A stretch of DNA of 64,000 nucleotides, taken from positions 1 through 64,000 of the forward strand of contig NZ_BOMS01000078.1 in the NCBI RefSeq assembly GCF_016862315.1. The letters are read 5' to 3'. The translations under genes were made by a program, and so were the position numbers. This document shows positions 61,601 through 64,000 of this stretch, piece after piece. Positions within the stretch are counted from its first letter, which is position 1. Every line of letters starts with the position of its first letter. The notes beneath the pieces are model-generated. The model was not told the origin of the DNA, ran no database searches, and worked only from the letters and a program-made list of their open reading frames with translations. Origin of the DNA: Actinoplanes palleronii. GTDB taxonomy: Bacteria; Actinomycetota; Actinomycetes; Mycobacteriales; Micromonosporaceae.

Positions 61601-62226
61601 TAGGTCGGCACCGGTTCGCGTTTGCCCTTGAGTCGCAGCGGCCGCAGCTGCCGCCAGGAGGCGACGTGCCGGGTCCCGCCGCTGGTCCGCTCGCCGGCGT
61701 AGACCGTGCCGACGGCGGCCGCGTCGGCCAGCCGGGCGGCGGTGTTCACCGTGTCGCCGATGACCGTGTATTCGATGCCGGCCTGCAGACCGGCGACCAC
61801 CTCGCCGGTGTTCAGCCCGACCCGCAGGCCGAGCGGTGCGCCGCCGCCGCGTTCGTCGTCGAGCACCCGGCGGACCGCCCGCTGCATGCTCAGGGCCGCC
61901 CGGACCGCGCGCTCGGCGTCGTCCTCGTGCGCCACCGGCGCGCCGAAGACCCCCATGATCCCGTCGCCGGTCAGCTTGTCGACGTGCCCGCCGAACGTCT
62001 TCACCGCGCCGGCCAGCGCGGCCAGCACCCGGTCGGTGACCGCGCCGACGCGTTCCGGGTCGAGGTCCTCCGACCAGGAGGTGAAATCGGAGAGGTCGCC
62101 GAAGAGCACGGTGACGTTCCGGCGCTCCGCGGCCGGCAACGAGGCGGCAGTGGGCAGCGCGGAGCCGCAGTGATGGCAGAAACGGGCACCGGGAACCGCG
62201 ACGGTGCCGCACACGGGGCAGGTCAC
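58624..62226 (-). CDS. Class III nucleotide cyclase - AAA/STAND ATPase - TPR regulator
   Basis: 1200 residues. It has a zinc ribbon (CPVCG...CHHCG, residues 3-20), then a class III cyclase domain with metal-binding Asp residues in LFGDLSDFTSW and KLTGDGIMGVFG. The adenine-selecting Lys (HVDKLTGDG) and Asp/Asn (IGDTVNTAARL) are retained, so it is probably an active adenylate cyclase. The AAA/STAND domain follows (P-loop TAEAGIGKSR, LMVIVDDLHD). About 600 residues of TPR-like repeats complete it. The GTG start overlaps the MBL gene's stop. The AAA-TPR part presumably senses a ligand and gates cyclase output; this is inference. Confidence 0.9.
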   Translation of the reverse strand: MTCPVCGTVAVPGARFCHHCGSALPTAASLPAAERRNVTVLFGDLSDFTSWSEDLDPERVGAVTDRVLAALAGAVKTFGGHVDKLTGDGIMGVFGAPVAHEDDAERAVRAALSMQRAVRRVLDDERGGGAPLGLRVGLNTGEVVAGLQAGIEYTVIGDTVNTAARLADAAAVGTVYAGERTSGGTRHVASWRQLRPLRLKGKREPVPTYELLGLHDAPGTRSGLGDEAPFVGREAELGRLSGRLAEAIDSGTPRVLVMTAEAGIGKSRFAGEVKRLAAGYEVGTGPYAGHGARVLRVRCRAFGERRRYAPLADLVRKAAGLPKDVISSVGRTVVEERLRKVAQRLGVTLDIDRLLVLLGYGDAPVTTGGPVAPADWPRSAKRVDAEAISIAVADLLNAMTATTPLMVIVDDLHDATATTVDALGSTLSRLEGPVVVLLLGRPELVRTAGALTRLADAEVHTLPPLRGADASRLLTSYLSGGKLPQPDSDRLLATAQGNAFYLAEMVTLLMERGALTPAVGANAAGKWQLAAGSLGRTLLSRDLAAVLAARIDALAAEPRSVLRDASVAGTTVSTGVLEALQERRAPGVDLEPAVEELLQRRMIHRSRGGFQFSTPLMREAAYSGIGKADLAERHAYLATWAAPETVGRHGDGATRLNLSDNERDAFVATHAEAAIDLADAVRLRPDAPAREVGALAVAALGRMARRALANIEPAAAIEYAERATPLAGGDLPLPDQLVLARALLRLGRAEEALAHGEKITKNAVDDPVCRAESMIVVGRAHEALGDSGRAVAAWQEALEVATEAQLLPERANAMRRLGMADFLNGRLSQASSRFAAAYQVTLAAGDRHGQAWALQNLAWVTTTRGDFAGTDAVLGRAARLFAELGDPVGRSWLRGTTAFARLLAGRLHEARRLARIFLPFGDRVGEGWAVGTLRVVEAYAAAELGDLGAADSQARRAYREFQEVSDDWGCGLAMVVRGAIARGVGEFDHAADLLADALWYADRTGHPLLLGMAGTLHGFVALQRGDLATAEADARRVMTAVEPHNALAPAQVGPRVLLAEARTRAGDAATAIGLLAPIASDTSSLSLLFSRRHALASYASALLAEGRVESALTWIERAKVAPAEDVRSGVISAMVRARVLAAADRCVEARAAADEAVRLAHSTEQTSERAAAAELRDTLAVTEVEPAPAETVAYASDLPG

Positions 62227-63041
62227 AGCCGATCCAAACCGTCGGCCCTCGCCGCTGATTCCCGTCTGAGGTGGTCGATCTGGGCCGCCGCCGACCACTC
62301 GGCGGCGAACCGCACACGCGGGTCGATGTCCGGATAGACCACGTCGACCACCGCTTCCGGTGTCTCGGCCCCGGCCGCCATCGCCGCCGCGACCTGCGCC
62401 AGTCGCTCCCTGCGGTGGTCCAGATATTCCTGGGCCAGGGCGCCGGTATCGGTCCGGGCCGGCCCGTGTCCGGGCAGCATCAGGACTTCTTCGTACGACC
62501 GGAGCAGTTCGAGGCTGGTGAGATAGTCGCTCAGGCTCCCATCCGGCGCGGCCACCACCGTGGTCCCGCAGCCGAGGATCGTGTCGCCGGTGAACACCAC
62601 GCGCTCGTTCCCACACTCGACGAGGAAGCACACCGAGTCACCGGTGTGCCCTGGAGTGTCCAGGACGTGTATTTCGAGCCCGTTCCCGCCGAGGCTCTCC
62701 CGTGGGTCCAGCGGCTCACCGTTGCGGCAGTGCGCCGGGTCGACGGCGAGCACGGCGGTGCCGCCGAGCAGCTCGGAGAGCCGCTCGGCGCCCTCGACAT
62801 GATCGTGATGACCGTGAGTGATCAGGATGAACTGGTACGGACCCAGCTCCGCGATCCGGCGCAGATGCGCCTCGTCGAGCGGGCCGGGGTCGATCACCGT
62901 CGCGTACTCCGCACCCGGAGCCCGCAGGATCCAGGTGTTCGTGCCGTCGAGAGTCATCGGGCCCGGGTTGGGAGCGCGTAACAACGACACCCAACCCGGC
63001 AGCCGGTCGACCTCGGCCGACGCGGGATCAGCACCCCCCAT
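62223..63041 (-). CDS. Metallo-beta-lactamase-fold hydrolase (LACTB2/Rv3677c-like)
   Basis: 272 residues from ATG 63041. The di-metal motif THGHHDHVEGAERL, the TPGHTGDSVCF and FTGDTILG segments, and a C-terminal helical domain match the LACTB2-like group, which includes nucleases and thioesterases. Which activity applies is not visible. A longer frame to GTG 63101 is possible. The stop overlaps the cyclase start (GTGA). Confidence 0.88.
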   Translation of the reverse strand: MGGADPASAEVDRLPGWVSLLRAPNPGPMTLDGTNTWILRAPGAEYATVIDPGPLDEAHLRRIAELGPYQFILITHGHHDHVEGAERLSELLGGTAVLAVDPAHCRNGEPLDPRESLGGNGLEIHVLDTPGHTGDSVCFLVECGNERVVFTGDTILGCGTTVVAAPDGSLSDYLTSLELLRSYEEVLMLPGHGPARTDTGALAQEYLDHRRERLAQVAAAMAAGAETPEAVVDVVYPDIDPRVRFAAEWSAAAQIDHLRRESAARADGLDRL

Positions 63042-63133
63042 GCCGAGAATCGTACGTCGCGATTCCCATGTGAGCGGAGACACGATGTCCGTTCCGGTCA
63101 CCTTCGGTGATCAAACCCGACCGAACCGGCTGA

Positions 63134-63619
63134 TCACGCCACTTCCGCGATGACCTCTACCTCCACCGGCGTGCCCAGCGGCAGCTCGGAGACGCCGACG
63201 GCGCTCCGGGCGTGCCGGCCCTGCTCGCCGAGCACGTCGCCGAACAGGTTCGAGGCGCCGTTGACCACGGCCGGCTGACCGGTGAAGCCCGGCGCGGACG
63301 CCACGAACCCGGTCACCTTGACGATCTTCACGAGCCGGCCGAGGCCGACCAGCGAGTCGATCGCGGCCAGCGCGTTGATGGCGCAGATCCGGGCCAGGTC
63401 GGCGGCCTGCTCGGCGGTCACCTCGGCGCCCACCTTGCCGGTCTGCGGCAGCTTGCCGTCGACGAACGGCAGCTGACCGGAGACGTACACGTAGTTGCCG
63501 GACTGCACGGCCGGCACGTAGGACGCCAGCGGCGGGACCACGGTCGGCAGGGTCAGGCCCATTTCGGCCAGTTTCGCGTACGCGTCGACACCGCCCTCAC
63601 CGGCGATCGGCGTCGTCAT
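63134..63619 (-). CDS. RidA-family protein (YjgF/YER057c/UK114)
   Basis: 161 residues from ATG 63619. SYVPAVQSGNYVYVSGQLP and the C-terminal TPVEVEVIAEVA match the long, actinobacterial RidA subgroup. Canonical RidA hydrolyses reactive enamines; the catalytic Arg of that group is not obvious here, so the function may differ. The start overlaps the DUF4177 stop (ATGA). Confidence 0.88.
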   Translation of the reverse strand: MTTPIAGEGGVDAYAKLAEMGLTLPTVVPPLASYVPAVQSGNYVYVSGQLPFVDGKLPQTGKVGAEVTAEQAADLARICAINALAAIDSLVGLGRLVKIVKVTGFVASAPGFTGQPAVVNGASNLFGDVLGEQGRHARSAVGVSELPLGTPVEVEVIAEVA

Positions 63620-63771
63620 GCTTTTTCGCGCTTCATGTAGGCGATCAGATTGTCCGGGTTCGGTCCCGGCACCACCTGGACCAGCTCCCAGCCGTCCTCG
63701 CCCCAGTTGTCGAGGATCTGCTTGGTCGCGTGGACCAGCAGGGGCACGGTCACGTACTCCCACTTCTGCAT
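63616..63771 (-). CDS. DUF4177 small protein
   Basis: 51 residues (MQKWEYVTVPLLVHATKQIL, then NWGEDGWELVQVVPGPNP). KWEYVTVP and GWELV are the DUF4177 signature. It overlaps RidA by ATGA, the same pair I recall in mycobacteria. Function unknown. Confidence 0.85.
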   Translation of the reverse strand: MQKWEYVTVPLLVHATKQILDNWGEDGWELVQVVPGPNPDNLIAYMKREKA

Positions 63772-63886
63772 GGCTCGGACACTCCTTAGTCGGGTACCGG
63801 GACAGCTTAGGACCCGGCGTTCCGGCTGGTTGGCTAGGCTGAGCGGGAATCACACGGAACGCGCACAAGCCATCGCGGAGGGTGAT

Positions 63887-64000
63887 GTGACCCAGCTATC
63901 GCCGGGGCAGCCCGGCCACCCGGAGCCGTCACCGTCACCCGAACCCGCGCCGCCGTCGCCGGTCCCGCCGAGCGAGCCGGTCCCGATCCCGGAGCCGCCG
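63887..64000 (+). CDS. Start of a protein with a proline-rich N-terminus (truncated by window edge)
   Basis: GTG with GGAGGGTGAT just upstream opens a frame that stays open to the right edge (38 codons). It encodes a Pro/Ser/Glu-rich segment (VTQLSPGQPGHPEPSPSPEP and on). It diverges from DUF4177. In mycobacteria the divergent neighbour is an ArsA-type ATPase, but the visible part gives no support for or against that. Confidence 0.5.
   Translation, partial: MTQLSPGQPGHPEPSPSPEPAPPSPVPPSEPVPIPEPP

Overview
This window is from a high-GC actinomycete chromosome, most likely Actinoplanes or a close relative in the Micromonosporaceae. The evidence is uniform G/C-ending codons, many GTG/TTG starts, Lsr2, CoaX, DUF3180, MarP, a Crp/GlxR-type regulator, and a gene order that I recall as matching two mycobacterial blocks: clpC-lsr2-lysS-coaX-panD-panC-DUF2520 ... 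folK-folB-folP-folE-ftsH-hpt-tilS-metalloprotease-dacB-ppa, and marP-nudix-tlpA-nth-crp-MBL-RidA-DUF4177. The genus call is inference. I saw no transposase, integrase, rRNA, tRNA or CRISPR array.

Layout. 1-9751: minus-strand housekeeping genes (clpC 5' part, lsr2, lysS, coaX, nadC, nadB, a septum-formation lipoprotein, panD, panC, DUF2520). They cover NAD, pantothenate and CoA synthesis. 10040-12501: a MidA-type methyltransferase followed by an orphan nuoD. 12564-17416: envelope and hypothetical proteins, including a 648-aa repeat-rich protein. 17413-19236: folK, folB and folP, with overlapping starts. 19406-32181: an accessory-looking block, all on the plus strand except one gene. It holds VirB2-, PrgI/VirB3-, VirB4-, VirB6/TrbL-, VirB8- and VirB1/M23-like genes in type IV secretion order, a 201-aa protein with two similar halves, an opposing NTF2-like gene, and a three-gene unit of FtsK/SpoIIIE ATPase, membrane protein and 86-aa helical-hairpin protein. 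It separates folP from folE, which sit together in related genomes. 32244-40567: folE, ftsH, hpt, tilS, a zinc metalloprotease, dacB and ppa. 40685-47772: a partial ESX-4-like type VII secretion locus (eccD facing away from eccC-mycP). 47927-48093: a 61-bp tandem repeat. 48098-53654: marP, Nudix hydrolase, tlpA, nth, capA and crp. 53869-57269: an acyl-CoA carboxylase-like pair with substituted catalytic residues. 57322-57600: a roughly 280-bp inverted-repeat element. 57600-63771: a Ser/Thr kinase, a large cyclase-AAA-TPR protein, a metallo-beta-lactamase-fold hydrolase, RidA and DUF4177. A proline-rich gene runs off the right edge.

How the genes fit together. Many neighbours overlap by ATGA or GTGA (panC/panD, DUF2520/panC, folB/folK, folK/DUF3180, tlpA/nudix, nth/tlpA, capA/nth, MBL/cyclase, DUF4177/RidA), which implies co-translated operons. 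The strongest candidate for an undescribed system is 19406-32181: a complete-looking type IV channel gene set with no relaxase, no VirD4 and no integrase, next to a tandem-ATPase FtsK protein that could act as its coupling motor or form a separate type-VII-like exporter.
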